Origin: Gemmatimonadota bacterium
Lineage (GTDB): Bacteria > Latescibacterota > UBA2968 > GCA-2709665
NCBI GenBank assembly: GCA_028877215.1
Contig: JAPPFJ010000033.1
Span: forward strand, 124,001 to 188,000
Direction of reading: 5' to 3'
DNA: 64,000 bases
Under the pieces are notes generated by a model. The model searched no databases. It was not told the origin of the DNA and saw only the letters and a list, made by a program, of their open reading frames with translations. Positions 20,981-27,791 of this stretch are shown here, piece by piece. A program made the translations under genes and the position numbers. The stretch's first letter is position 1. Each line of letters starts with the position of its first letter.

Positions 20981-21226
20981 ATGTCAGTGGAATATCGACT
21001 TCGTCTTCAAATTAGACGAGTAGAAAACGGTCAGTACCTCGCTACATCCGAAGATTTCGACGGACTAGTGGCGCAGGGACGAACAGTGGCTGAGACGGTT
21101 GAAATCGCTCAAGATGTTGCCAGGAAGCTTGTCGAGTCCTGCAGGGAACATGGCGATCCGCTGCCGGATGGTTTGCATGCGATAGATATGGACATCGTGG
21201 AATTGGATATTCCCGTAGGTGTTTGA
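20981..21226 (+). CDS. hicB: HicB-like antitoxin (type II toxin-antitoxin)
   Basis: This 81-residue protein has the partial RNase H-like fold of HicB/UPF0150 antitoxins: 'YRLRLQIRRVENGQYLATSEDFDGLVAQGRTVAETVEIAQDVA' in outline, that is a beta hairpin, 'P/S-D-F-DGLVAQG' turn and an amphipathic helix. It lacks the C-terminal HTH or RHH extension of longer HicB proteins, so DNA binding is not obvious. It would neutralise the HicA toxin encoded next, with which it overlaps by one base (TGATG). An AGGAG site lies upstream of the ATG. The antitoxin gene comes first here. Confidence 0.82.
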   Translation: MSVEYRLRLQIRRVENGQYLATSEDFDGLVAQGRTVAETVEIAQDVARKLVESCREHGDPLPDGLHAIDMDIVELDIPVGV

Positions 21227-21450
21227 TGCGCCGGCTCGCGGGTTTCACTTATAGACAGATTGTCCGAAGATTAAGGCGGTTGGGATTCACGTTTGACCGA
21301 CACGCACGAGGCAGTCATGAAATTTGGTGGAATCCCGTCACTCGACGTCGAACGACGATTCCCAATCACTCTGGAGATCTGCCGGAGGGTACCGTACCGG
21401 CCATTCTGAAACAATCCAGAGTCACGGTGGAAGAGTTCCTTCGAGCGTGA
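21226..21450 (+). CDS. hicA: HicA-like mRNA interferase toxin
   Basis: This 74-residue basic protein has the dsRBD-like fold of HicA toxins: 'TYRQIVRRLRRLGF' helix, 'RHARGSHEIWWNP' with the catalytic His, 'RRTTIPNHSGDLPEGTV', and the helix 'PAILKQSRVTVEEFL'. HicA cleaves mRNA when its HicB partner is degraded. A TTG at 21223 is in frame, but the ATG at 21226 is chosen because it overlaps the hicB stop as TGATG. A strong intrinsic terminator follows 30 bases after the stop, so hicBA is a closed two-gene unit. Confidence 0.87.
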   Translation: MRRLAGFTYRQIVRRLRRLGFTFDRHARGSHEIWWNPVTRRRTTIPNHSGDLPEGTVPAILKQSRVTVEEFLRA

Positions 21451-21481
21451 AATTTCCTTGGTGGAAACTGAAAGAAGATGA

Positions 21482-21504
21482 TGCCCCCAGAGGGGGCATT
21501 TTTT
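21482..21504 (+). terminator. Intrinsic terminator of hicBA
   Basis: A perfect 7-bp stem, TGCCCCC (21482-21488) with GGGGGCA (21492-21498) around a 3-base loop, is directly followed by six T. This is a textbook rho-independent terminator. Confidence 0.88.
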
Positions 21505-21548
21505 AGTATATTGGGACGCGCATATTCAGGGTAATAAGGTCCCGGACG

Positions 21549-21575
21549 TTGGCCGATCGACAGAAATAGTATAAA
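21549..21575 (+). promoter_or_regulatory. Possible promoter of the first TIR-like gene
   Basis: TATAAA at 21570-21575 lies about 70 bases before the ATG at 21645. The best -35, TTGGCC at 21549-21554, is only 15 bases away, so the site is weak. Confidence 0.3.
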
Positions 21576-21644
21576 TTCCATGCTATTTTGAACGAATACT
21601 AACGAAACGCGAAATCTAGGATTCTGCACTGAAGGAGTACGACG

Positions 21645-22568
21645 ATGGAATACAAGTGGATGCCAATCATTGGTGGCTTTGAAGAAGAGAACGGCAATCT
21701 AATATTCCGGGGCGCAACCACGGTTCTGCAGAATCAAGAAGTGGATAGACTGGGCCTCTTCGTTTGTAACCAAATATTCAATGGCGGCACCATCACTGCC
21801 GAAATTGAGTTCAAGGAGAGAACCTCCAACAGATCCTCCTGTGATATTGTTATCTTTTATGATCCTCAGAATCAGTCAACAGTAAACGTAGGTTTAGGCG
21901 ACGAGTCGTTATTCACGATTCGGTATTTCGCGGATTCTAAGTGGACCTTACAGGCGATTGCTGGCGGCCAAGGCAATCTGCGTGCAAACAGGCCGTATGC
22001 ACTGAGAGTGGAACGATATGGTTCCATGATTCGCCAGTCAGTGGATGGCGTTGAGGTACTTCGGACAATCCTTCCTTTTCCACTTGGTCAGTCTCAAGTT
22101 GGCGTGCAATGTTTAGACAAGTCTGACATCATAGTGCGAAATTTCAACGTCGAGAACATCCGCCCGAAGGCATTTGTAGTAATGCAATTCAGCGAACCGT
22201 ACAACGACGTATATTACGACGTAATCAAGAAAGTCTGCCACGAATTAGAGATAGAAGTCGCACGAATCGATGAGGCGAGCGGACCGGGTATTATTATATC
22301 AGACATAACGCGTGAAATAAACGAATCACATCTCATCATTGCTGATATTACACCAAGAAACCCAAACGTGTTTTATGAAGTTGGATATGCACATGCACTA
22401 AGTAAGCCTACCATTTTGATCGCTGAGAAGGGAACAGATCTTCCGTTTGATGTCTCGCCCTTTCGAACTCTGTTTTATGAGAATTCCATCGGTGGTAAGG
22501 GGAGGCTTGAGGAAGGTCTTCGGAAGCACGTTCAAGCCATCTTTTCCGAAAGAGGAGTAGCCAGCTAG
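21645..22568 (+). CDS. Lectin-like (LamG/DUF1080-like) domain fused to TIR/deoxyribosyltransferase-like domain
   Basis: This 307-residue protein has two parts. Residues 1 to about 172 look like a concanavalin-type beta sandwich ('LIFRGATTVL', 'GGTITAEIEF', 'YALRVERYGSMIRQSVDGVEV', 'VGVQC' and a closing 'IIVRNFNVENI'). Residues about 174-307 match the TIR-like/nucleoside 2-deoxyribosyltransferase-like family: 'KAFVVMQFSEPYNDVY', 'SHLIIADITPRNPNVFYEVGYAHAL' in outline, with Glu245 in the 'FYEVG' motif where catalytic Glu sits. Such domains are often NAD- or nucleotide-hydrolysing effectors in bacterial defence. The front domain may be the sensor. The codon mix is AT-richer than in flanking genes. 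Enzyme activity is inference. Confidence 0.72.
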   Translation: MEYKWMPIIGGFEEENGNLIFRGATTVLQNQEVDRLGLFVCNQIFNGGTITAEIEFKERTSNRSSCDIVIFYDPQNQSTVNVGLGDESLFTIRYFADSKWTLQAIAGGQGNLRANRPYALRVERYGSMIRQSVDGVEVLRTILPFPLGQSQVGVQCLDKSDIIVRNFNVENIRPKAFVVMQFSEPYNDVYYDVIKKVCHELEIEVARIDEASGPGIIISDITREINESHLIIADITPRNPNVFYEVGYAHALSKPTILIAEKGTDLPFDVSPFRTLFYENSIGGKGRLEEGLRKHVQAIFSERGVAS

Positions 22569-22874
22569 CGACGTTTGACGTCGCAATTTGTGGTGTGTGC
22601 TGTTCGCGTTTAGGAGTTCAAAGATGCTGCGAGCCCAGCAGACGCATTTTTGAGTGCAGAGTTAACAGGTGATGGGTTGAGAATTTGCCTCATTGACGCG
22701 CATTATCGAAGGGATTCGTTAGCTCCTCGGTTGAGGGCGAGTGCAAATCTTGACTTGTCAACCTTAACGCTTGTCTCTTGTAGCAGGCGTCAATAATAGT
22801 CGACTCGCAGCACGCGAGGTCGTACACCGTTCCGCCGGTCGACTGATCTGACTGAAAGATTAAGGAGCTACCCC
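22569..22874. other. 306-base gap, no clear gene
   Basis: A short hairpin GCGACG-TTTGA-CGTCGC at 22568-22584 directly follows the stop codon of the preceding gene but has no T run. The rest shows no open frame with a ribosome binding site, no tRNA-like fold and no good promoter pair. The last bases supply an AAGGAG site for the next gene. Confidence 0.5.
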
Positions 22875-23111
22875 ATGGCTAGATCGAAGAGAACCGGAAA
22901 AGCTGCTGCTAGTAAAGCAGGGAAGATTCTCCGGAGTCCGAATTCTTCGAAGACGGCCAAATCATCTGCTGCGAAGACATTGGCCAAACGGGCTAGTAGT
23001 GGACGTACAGTTAAATCTGCTCCACGGTCAGGAACAGTCAAGCGAGTTGCGATCAAGAGAGCAGTTTCTACAGTAAGATCAAAGAAGCGGAGGGGTTACA
23101 AGAGGCGTTGA
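22875..23111 (+). CDS. Small very basic histone-H1-like protein without acidic residues
   Basis: This 78-residue protein consists mainly of Lys, Arg, Ala, Ser, Thr and Val and contains no Asp or Glu. The repeated 'SSxxAKxxAKRA' pattern recalls histone H1/HU-tail-like or AlgP-type DNA-binding tails, so it probably binds nucleic acid. The start is well supported: AAGGAG lies 7 bases before the ATG. The stop is 3 bases before the next gene, which encodes a TIR-like protein, so the two are almost surely cotranslated from one mRNA. It has no recognisable catalytic domain. Its function is unknown. Confidence 0.7.
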   Translation: MARSKRTGKAAASKAGKILRSPNSSKTAKSSAAKTLAKRASSGRTVKSAPRSGTVKRVAIKRAVSTVRSKKRRGYKRR

Positions 23112-23114
23112 TTC

Positions 23115-23726
23115 ATGTCCAGTTCTTACTCAAATAACGTATTCCTAAATTTCCCATTTGATGCCCGATATGCCCCGATGAGAAATGCGATAGTTTTTTC
23201 TGTCTTTGATTGCGGCTTTGTTCCAAGATGTGCTCTTGAAATCGAAAACAGCGGCGAAGTCAGATTCGATCGTATTCAGCGACTTATTCATGAATCCAAA
23301 TTTGGGATTCACGATATTTCACGGACAGAGCTAGATTCGTCCACGGGACTTCCAAGATTCAACATGCCATTGGAATTGGGTGTGTTCATTGGCGCTAAGC
23401 GGTTCGGCAGTACGAAACAGAAACAAAAGAATTGTCTCATCCTGGATGTCGAACAATATCGATACCAAGCATTTGTATCTGATATTGCAGGTCATGATAT
23501 TTCCGCTCACTCAAACGAACCCCAACGGGCAATCACTATTGTCCGAAATTGGTTGAACAGTGCGTCTGGTCGAAGAACGATTCCGGGAGGGAGCGAAATC
23601 CTACGTCGTTTCACACTATTCGAGTCTGAACTGCCAGAAATGTGTGAGGCTATCCCAATCGGGCAAGACGAACTCACCTACAATGATTACTCCAATTTCG
23701 TTTCGGAATGGCTTGCTGCGAATTGA
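23115..23726 (+). CDS. TIR-like fold protein of an uncharacterised family
   Basis: This 203-residue protein opens with 'NNVFLNFPFDARYAPMRNAIVFSVFDCGF' in outline, then 'RIQRLIHESKFGIHDISR', and 'LPRFNMPLELGVFIGAKRFG'. This order (a strand with Phe-Asp/Phe, helix, 'S..GI.DIS', then 'N-x-PLELG' with Glu87) parallels the 'NVFYELG' Glu helix of TIR/deoxyribosyltransferase-like proteins. I recognise it as a widespread uncharacterised family rather than a named enzyme. The remainder (110-203) has a 'CLILDVEQYRYQAFVSDIAG' segment and a helical end. It is coupled to the basic 78-residue protein upstream. Nucleotide or NAD hydrolysis is a guess from the fold. Confidence 0.6.
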   Translation: MSSSYSNNVFLNFPFDARYAPMRNAIVFSVFDCGFVPRCALEIENSGEVRFDRIQRLIHESKFGIHDISRTELDSSTGLPRFNMPLELGVFIGAKRFGSTKQKQKNCLILDVEQYRYQAFVSDIAGHDISAHSNEPQRAITIVRNWLNSASGRRTIPGGSEILRRFTLFESELPEMCEAIPIGQDELTYNDYSNFVSEWLAAN

Positions 23727-23861
23727 ATTGTAGACAAATCTTGATCCGGAGCGGATACTTTCTTCCGCAGATCATTCATTAGTTGGTGGGAGAATTGCGA
23801 AGTCTTTTTGGCGTCGTTAATAGGCGAATACAAGCGCTAAATTACAAAGGATATGTAGTCG

Positions 23862-24890
23862 ATGGATAAGAGATACCAAGTCTTCGTAAGCTCAACCTAT
23901 GCTGATCTGCAACAGGAGCGCCAGAAGGTCATACAGACGCTCATGGAGATGGACTGTATACCTTCAGGCATGGAACTCTTCCCTGCTGCTGACGATGAAC
24001 AATGGGAATTCATAAAGCGCGTAATTGATGACTGCGACTATTACATCCTTATTATCGGTGGACGCTACGGCTCGTTGACACCGGAAGGAATTAGCTATAC
24101 TGAGAAAGAGTATGATTACGCGATATCTAAAGATCTAAAGGTTCTCGCCTTTATTCACGAGTCGCCGGATGACATTCCGTTTGGTAAGTCGGACATTGAA
24201 CCGGTCCTGCGAGATAAGCTCAATGCTTTTCGCAAACGCGTTTCTGACAACCGCCTCGTAAAGTTCTGGAATTCTACTGACGAACTCCCAGGGCTGGTTG
24301 CGCTCAGTCTTTCAAAGACAATCAAGATCTACCCTGCGGTCGGCTGGATTCGAGCCGGCAATGCATCGCCTGACAATTTACTCCTGGAACTAAACGAACT
24401 CAGGAAGAAGAACGACAGACTGAATTCCGACATCGCAGGGATGGAATCAAGGCTCATTCCGGAGAACGAAAATTTAGCTGGTCTGGACGAGACATTCGAA
24501 GTAACGCTTGAATGGAGATGTAAGGATTCGTATGGCATTTTGCGTAGGCACACTAAGACTGTTGAGATCTCTTGGGGTGATATGTTTGCCCGCGTCGCTC
24601 CTGACCTTGTTACATATCCTGATGACTCTTCAGTCAACAATAAGCTTGGATCATCGATATATCGTATAGCCCGCCCTGGTTCAAATCAGAAAGCCACTTT
24701 GCTACACGAAGATTTTCAGACGGTTCGTACTCAATTACAAGCGCTTGACTTAATCAAGACGGACTACACTAAAACCACAAAGGGTGGCATGGCTCTGTTT
24801 TGGAGCCTTACAAATCGGGGGGAACGTCTCATGGTTCAAATGCGGACAATAAAGGCAGGATCCCAAGATCCCAAAGGAAGGGAACCATAG
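23862..24890 (+). CDS. DUF4062 (TIR-like) domain protein with C-terminal winged-helix-like region
   Basis: This 342-residue protein starts with a clear DUF4062 domain: 'RYQVFVSSTYADLQQER', 'CIPSGMELFPAADDEQWEFI', 'CDYYILIIGGRYGSL' and 'SYTEKEYDYAISK' with Glu81/Glu83 in the position of the TIR catalytic acid (about 1-110). A spacer and a short coiled coil (about 170-200) follow, then a C-terminal region (210-342) with a 'FQTVRTQLQALDLIKTDY' and 'FWSLTNRGERLM' pattern like a winged helix. DUF4062 occurs at the front of many NACHT/STAND and other conflict proteins. Here no NTPase follows. It is the third TIR-like gene in a row, which supports a defence role. Confidence 0.78.
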   Translation: MDKRYQVFVSSTYADLQQERQKVIQTLMEMDCIPSGMELFPAADDEQWEFIKRVIDDCDYYILIIGGRYGSLTPEGISYTEKEYDYAISKDLKVLAFIHESPDDIPFGKSDIEPVLRDKLNAFRKRVSDNRLVKFWNSTDELPGLVALSLSKTIKIYPAVGWIRAGNASPDNLLLELNELRKKNDRLNSDIAGMESRLIPENENLAGLDETFEVTLEWRCKDSYGILRRHTKTVEISWGDMFARVAPDLVTYPDDSSVNNKLGSSIYRIARPGSNQKATLLHEDFQTVRTQLQALDLIKTDYTKTTKGGMALFWSLTNRGERLMVQMRTIKAGSQDPKGREP

Positions 24891-25033
24891 TCGCACGATG
24901 AGGAAATATCCATCTACGTTGAGACGAGAGATAGTGGAAATGCGTTAAAGCAAGAGGTCCCTGGGACATTTTCCCAATTGGAGAAGGGAATACACGGCAT
25001 ATCGACGGCCTACATATCGAGGAAACGGAAAAT

Positions 25034-25258
25034 ATGGAGACTTTGAAAATCCAACTCTATGACGATCTTGCCCAACAGTACAATGACGGCATCGCTCTCC
25101 TGAACAAAGAACTGAAGAAGCAACAGAGTGATTCCGTTCCCGATGAATTCGTCCTTGAAATGGAGTACCAAACTTGGTACTCAGTCTCTGCTCAAGTGAT
25201 TCAGCAGGTTTCCCCTACGTGCCAATATAGAGTGGGGCAACTTCCCCTCCGAGTTTGA
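25034..25258 (+). pseudogene. Truncated fragment of a coiled-coil protein
   Basis: A 74-codon frame reads 'METLKIQLYDDLAQQYNDG' and on through 'EFVLEMEYQTWYSVSAQVI', and stops after an unrelated-looking tail ('CQYRVGQLPLRV'). The 'YQTWYSxxAxVIxQ' segment resembles an internal part of larger helical proteins found near defence genes. The change of character at the end suggests a frameshift near 25215. It could instead be a genuine small gene. No strong ribosome binding site is seen. Confidence 0.35.
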
Positions 25259-25331
25259 TGTACAATACGGGGCGGAGGGTCTGATTTTCCGAAGAAGGCT
25301 AACTCTGAAGAGTTTCGTCCTGAGTAATGCC

Positions 25332-25514
25332 GTGAAGATCTCGGTCATGGCGTACGTGGGAAATTTCTGGATACTTTCAGATCAGGCGAACGTGGTTTTG
25401 CTGCAACCTGATGTCGCGAAGGCATTTCCGACAGCGGAAGCCGCTAATGATGGGCTTCGGTCGTTTATGAAGGTTACGAAAGGAAAGATGGACACTTGTA
25501 GGAACGGCGTTTGA
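25332..25514 (+). pseudogene. Short ORF resembling a DNA-binding-type or antitoxin fragment
   Basis: The 60-codon frame from GTG 25332 reads 'ISVMAYVGNFWILSDQANVVLLQPDVAKAFPTAEAANDGLRSF' in outline. The 'PDVAKAFPTAEAANDGLRSFM' pattern resembles small CopG/antitoxin-like proteins. The frame is open upstream to about 25203 without a start codon, so a decayed longer gene is likely. Real status is uncertain. Confidence 0.35.
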
Positions 25515-25557
25515 AATCGCTCTATGATGCATCACGCTGATTTTGGGGAACTCCGAT

Positions 25558-25776
25558 CACTCAACTTCTCGACAAGGCGATTTCGGAAATCAAGAAGCTC
25601 TCGAATGATGAGCAGGACGCGATTGCGGCCTTTCTGATGGCGGAGTTGGCGTCAGAGCGCCAGTGGGAACGCGCATTTGACTCGTCGGCGGAGCAGTTAT
25701 CAAGCCTTGCAGACGAGGCTCTCGATGAATACCGGGCTGGCAAGACTGAGCCGTTCGAAGCGCGTGCCGGTTACTG
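25558..25776 (+). pseudogene. Antitoxin-like helical protein lacking a start codon
   Basis: A frame ending at TGA 25774-25776 encodes 'ITQLLDKAISEIKKLSNDEQ', then 'DAIAAFLMAELASERQWERA' and 'SLADEALDEYRAGKT'. This is the pattern of a small antitoxin family that normally begins Met-Ile-Thr. Here the position before 'ITQLL' is Pro and the frame closes at a TGA about 15 bases upstream with no ATG, GTG or TTG, so the start has been lost. Confidence 0.5.
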
Positions 25777-25851
25777 AGATTCGCCTCGCCAGGAAGTATC
25801 GCGAGGATTTCTTGCCTCGATTTGACGAAAGCAGTCTAAAGGAGGAACTGG

Positions 25852-26001
25852 ATGAGGGGCTTTAGACGTCATCTGAACGAGAAGCTCAAAGATGAGCGAT
25901 TCAGGCGACTGTATGAGGCGGAGCGACAGCTTACCGAGTTGTCGTTGAAGATCCGGCGACAGACAACCGGTGAGTTGATTCCGGGTGAAAGCGAAGCCTG
26001 A
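25852..26001 (+). CDS. 49-residue peptide like the N-terminus of an XRE antitoxin, probably truncated
   Basis: ATG 25852 follows a very strong AAAGGAGG at 6 bases. The peptide begins 'MRGFRRHLNEKLKDERFRRL' and continues 'YEAERQLTELSLKIRRQTTG'. This is the leader helix seen before the HTH in HigA/XRE-type antitoxins, but the HTH itself is missing and the frame ends after 'ELIPGESEA'. It is either a relic or a short stand-alone peptide. Partner toxin genes are not seen. Confidence 0.5.
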   Translation: MRGFRRHLNEKLKDERFRRLYEAERQLTELSLKIRRQTTGELIPGESEA

Positions 26002-26039
26002 CCGATTCGCTGATACATTCACTCGAACGGAGATTCCGC

Positions 26040-26423
26040 GTGATTCGAGTCTACGGACTGAGGAAACATCTGGATCCGGTCAAGGCGAAGCTATCGGATG
26101 TGATCAACGAATGTATGGTTGACGCCCTGTCATTTCCGGATGACAAGCGCGCTCATCGCTTCATTCCAATGGATCCTGAGGACTTTTTCTATCCCGATGG
26201 CCGTACGGATGCGTACACCGTAATTGAGATTTCTCTGATGGAAGGACGGTCATCCGAAGCCAGGAAGAAGCTCATCCGCCTCTTGTTCGACCGGATTGAG
26301 GAGAATTTGGGTATTGCACCGTCTGACGTCGAGATCACCCTGTTCGAGACTCCTGCCGGCAATTGGGGATTCCGCGGAATGACGGGAGACGAAGCCGCGT
26401 TGAACTACCGGGTGGATGTCTAG
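26040..26423 (+). CDS. Tautomerase family protein (tautomerase_2-like)
   Basis: This 127-residue protein reads like the tautomerase_2 branch of the 4-oxalocrotonate tautomerase superfamily: 'KAKLSDVINECMVDAL', 'RFIPMDPEDFFYPDGRTDAY', 'VIEISLMEGRSSEARKKLI', 'DVEITLFETPAGNWGFRG' and 'ALNYRVDV'. The start is GTG at 26040 with a GGAG 7 bases upstream, and no in-frame ATG lies further up. The amino-terminal Pro used as catalytic base in the superfamily is absent: the peptide starts Val/Met-Ile-Arg. Activity may therefore differ or be lost. It lies at the right edge of the AT-richer island. Confidence 0.78.
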   Translation: MIRVYGLRKHLDPVKAKLSDVINECMVDALSFPDDKRAHRFIPMDPEDFFYPDGRTDAYTVIEISLMEGRSSEARKKLIRLLFDRIEENLGIAPSDVEITLFETPAGNWGFRGMTGDEAALNYRVDV

Positions 26424-26524
26424 GTCTTCCGAAGCTGCCGGAACCGCTTCAACACGCGACGCCAGACTTGAGAATGACAGACGTAATCGCGAAAAACGAA
26501 CAAGCGCAAACGGAGAGTTAGCCA

Positions 26525-26971
26525 ATGAATATGTACTTCAAACGCATCTTCGTTGTCGTCCTGATGGCCCTGGCCTGGGCGGTGGTATGGTCTCCGGTTG
26601 GCGTGCTGACAGGGATCATCGTGGACCCGGGCGGTTCCATGGATGAAATGTGGGTGGCGATCGGGGCATATCCCGGCTTCCTTTGCGGTGCGGTCTTTTC
26701 CGCGGCGATCGGGATTGCGGAGGGCCGTCGTGGATTCGATGAGACTGCGCTGTCGCGGGTCGCCGCCTGGGGAGCCGTGAGTGGTTTGCTGGTAGGCGTG
26801 CTTCCGTTTGTCCTCGGAACGGTGAATACCACCCTTCCGCTCTGGTTGTGGGGCATCGTCACCGCCGGCGCCGTGACATTACTGAGTTCGGCCTCGGCCG
26901 TCGGAACCGCGTTGATTGCCAGGATGGCGAAGAAGGGTGCGTTGCGCGGCGCAAGCGGGGACGCGGCGTAG
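26525..26971 (+). CDS. Small integral membrane protein with four TM segments
   Basis: This 148-residue protein has four hydrophobic stretches, about 8-33, 46-65, 80-102 and 106-132, and a basic tail 'ARMAKKGALRGASGDAA'. No family was recognised. A GGAGAGT site lies before the ATG at 26525 (a second Met follows two codons later). The DNA of its last 17 codons and about 35 bases beyond the stop is duplicated at 27792-27879. It may be a transport or stress membrane protein, but no function is claimed. Confidence 0.65.
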   Translation: MNMYFKRIFVVVLMALAWAVVWSPVGVLTGIIVDPGGSMDEMWVAIGAYPGFLCGAVFSAAIGIAEGRRGFDETALSRVAAWGAVSGLLVGVLPFVLGTVNTTLPLWLWGIVTAGAVTLLSSASAVGTALIARMAKKGALRGASGDAA

Positions 26972-27005
26972 TTTGGGAGAGCTGGAAGAGGAACCCTTGC
27001 GCACG
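26916..27005. repeat. Direct repeat D, left copy (3' end of membrane-protein gene)
   Basis: About 90 bases covering the last codons and stop of the membrane protein gene are repeated in the same orientation at 27792-27879. Long shared runs include 'GCGGGGACGCGGCGTAG' and 'CCTTGCGCA'. The two copies bracket the DUF433/DUF5615 pair. Confidence 0.85.
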
Positions 27006-27063
27006 AGGCCATCCTTAACCCGACAGCAGAAACGATGCCGTGCTGACACCGCCCATAATCCTC

Positions 27064-27092
27064 TTGTTCATTCCAACGAATCCCGATATTTT
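27064..27092 (+). promoter_or_regulatory. Possible promoter of the DUF433/DUF5615 pair
   Basis: TTGTTC (27064-27069) and TATTTT (27087-27092) are 17 bases apart, about 48 bases before the DUF433 start codon. Confidence 0.35.
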
Positions 27093-27139
27093 TCGTTAGG
27101 CTGAAGTTATACCGAACATATAGCAAGTGGAGTCATCGT

Positions 27140-27367
27140 ATGGCAAATTGGGAAACCTGCGAGGCGGTGGAACGGCATCCGAAAAGGGTCAGCGGAGCCT
27201 GGATATTCCGTGGCACCAGAGTTCCTCTATCCGCGCTGTTCGAGAATCTCAAAGACGGGGCATCGATTGAGCAGTTTCTGGAATGGTTCCCCGGCGTAAA
27301 ACGATGGCAGGTTGAAACGGTTCTCGATCACGAAGCAAAGGAGCTGGTGCATTCCGTTGATTCATGA
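27140..27367 (+). CDS. DUF433 antitoxin-like protein
   Basis: This 75-residue DUF433 protein has 'RHPKRVSGAWIFRGTRVPLS', 'FENLKDGASIEQFLEWFPGV' and 'WQVETVLDHE' in order, the small winged-helix-like fold often paired with DUF5615 PIN-like proteins as a putative toxin-antitoxin module. As antitoxin it would bind the PIN-like partner and probably its own promoter. It overlaps the next gene by four bases (ATGA), as in most such pairs. The whole pair lies between the two copies of direct repeat D. Confidence 0.87.
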   Translation: MANWETCEAVERHPKRVSGAWIFRGTRVPLSALFENLKDGASIEQFLEWFPGVKRWQVETVLDHEAKELVHSVDS

Positions 27368-27681
27368 AGATTCTATTTGATCAGGGCACACCCGTGCCTC
27401 TTCGACGATATCTGTCGAATCATTCGGTCGATACCGCATTTGAGCGGGGCTGGTCCCACCTTCAGAATAGCGAGTTGCTTCTGGCAAGTGAGCAGGATGG
27501 TTACCAACTCGTGATCACTACGGACCAGAATCTCCAATATCAACAGAATCTGTCAGATAGAAAGTTGGCGATCATCGTTCTGCTTTCGACCTCATGGCTT
27601 CGCATCCAGTTGCGAATCGATGATATCCAGAGTGCGGTTGAACGAATGGCTCCGGGTGACTATCTGGAGATTCCGGTGTGA
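27364..27681 (+). CDS. DUF5615 PIN-like toxin
   Basis: This 105-residue protein matches the DUF5615 (Mut7-C/PIN-like) family: 'MKILFDQGTPVPLRRYL' with Asp6, 'SVDTAFERGW', and 'LVITTDQNLQYQQ' with Asp54, the acid cluster expected of a PIN-type metal-dependent ribonuclease. The start overlaps the DUF433 stop in ATGA. It is presumed to be the toxin of the pair. Direct evidence for RNA cleavage by this family is limited, so the activity is inferred from the fold. A terminator-like hairpin follows at 27750. Confidence 0.86.
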   Translation: MKILFDQGTPVPLRRYLSNHSVDTAFERGWSHLQNSELLLASEQDGYQLVITTDQNLQYQQNLSDRKLAIIVLLSTSWLRIQLRIDDIQSAVERMAPGDYLEIPV

Positions 27682-27749
27682 TGCGGCGGTCATCGTCGAC
27701 ATGGTCCCTTCAACCATTGGCGTAAGCACTTTATCGAATTCTATGGGTA

Positions 27750-27780
27750 CCCGCTAGACGATCTATCTAGCGGGATTTCT
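27750..27780 (+). terminator. Terminator-like hairpin after the DUF433/DUF5615 pair
   Basis: A perfect 9-bp stem, CCCGCTAGA (27750-27758) with TCTAGCGGG (27766-27774), around a 7-base loop, is followed by ATTTCT. The T tract is short, so termination may be partial. Confidence 0.6.
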
Positions 27781-27791
27781 ATAAGCGTCGT

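Noticed and set aside
25034..25514. A single gene split by one frameshift at about 25215
   Set aside because: Joining the two frames gives no recognisable continuous family, and the second part could start on its own at GTG 25332, so they are listed separately as fragments.
25677..25865. 62-codon plus-strand frame
   Set aside because: Its translation is Arg/Ser-rich without family pattern and its end overlaps the ribosome binding site of the peptide at 25852; it is a shadow of the start-less antitoxin frame.
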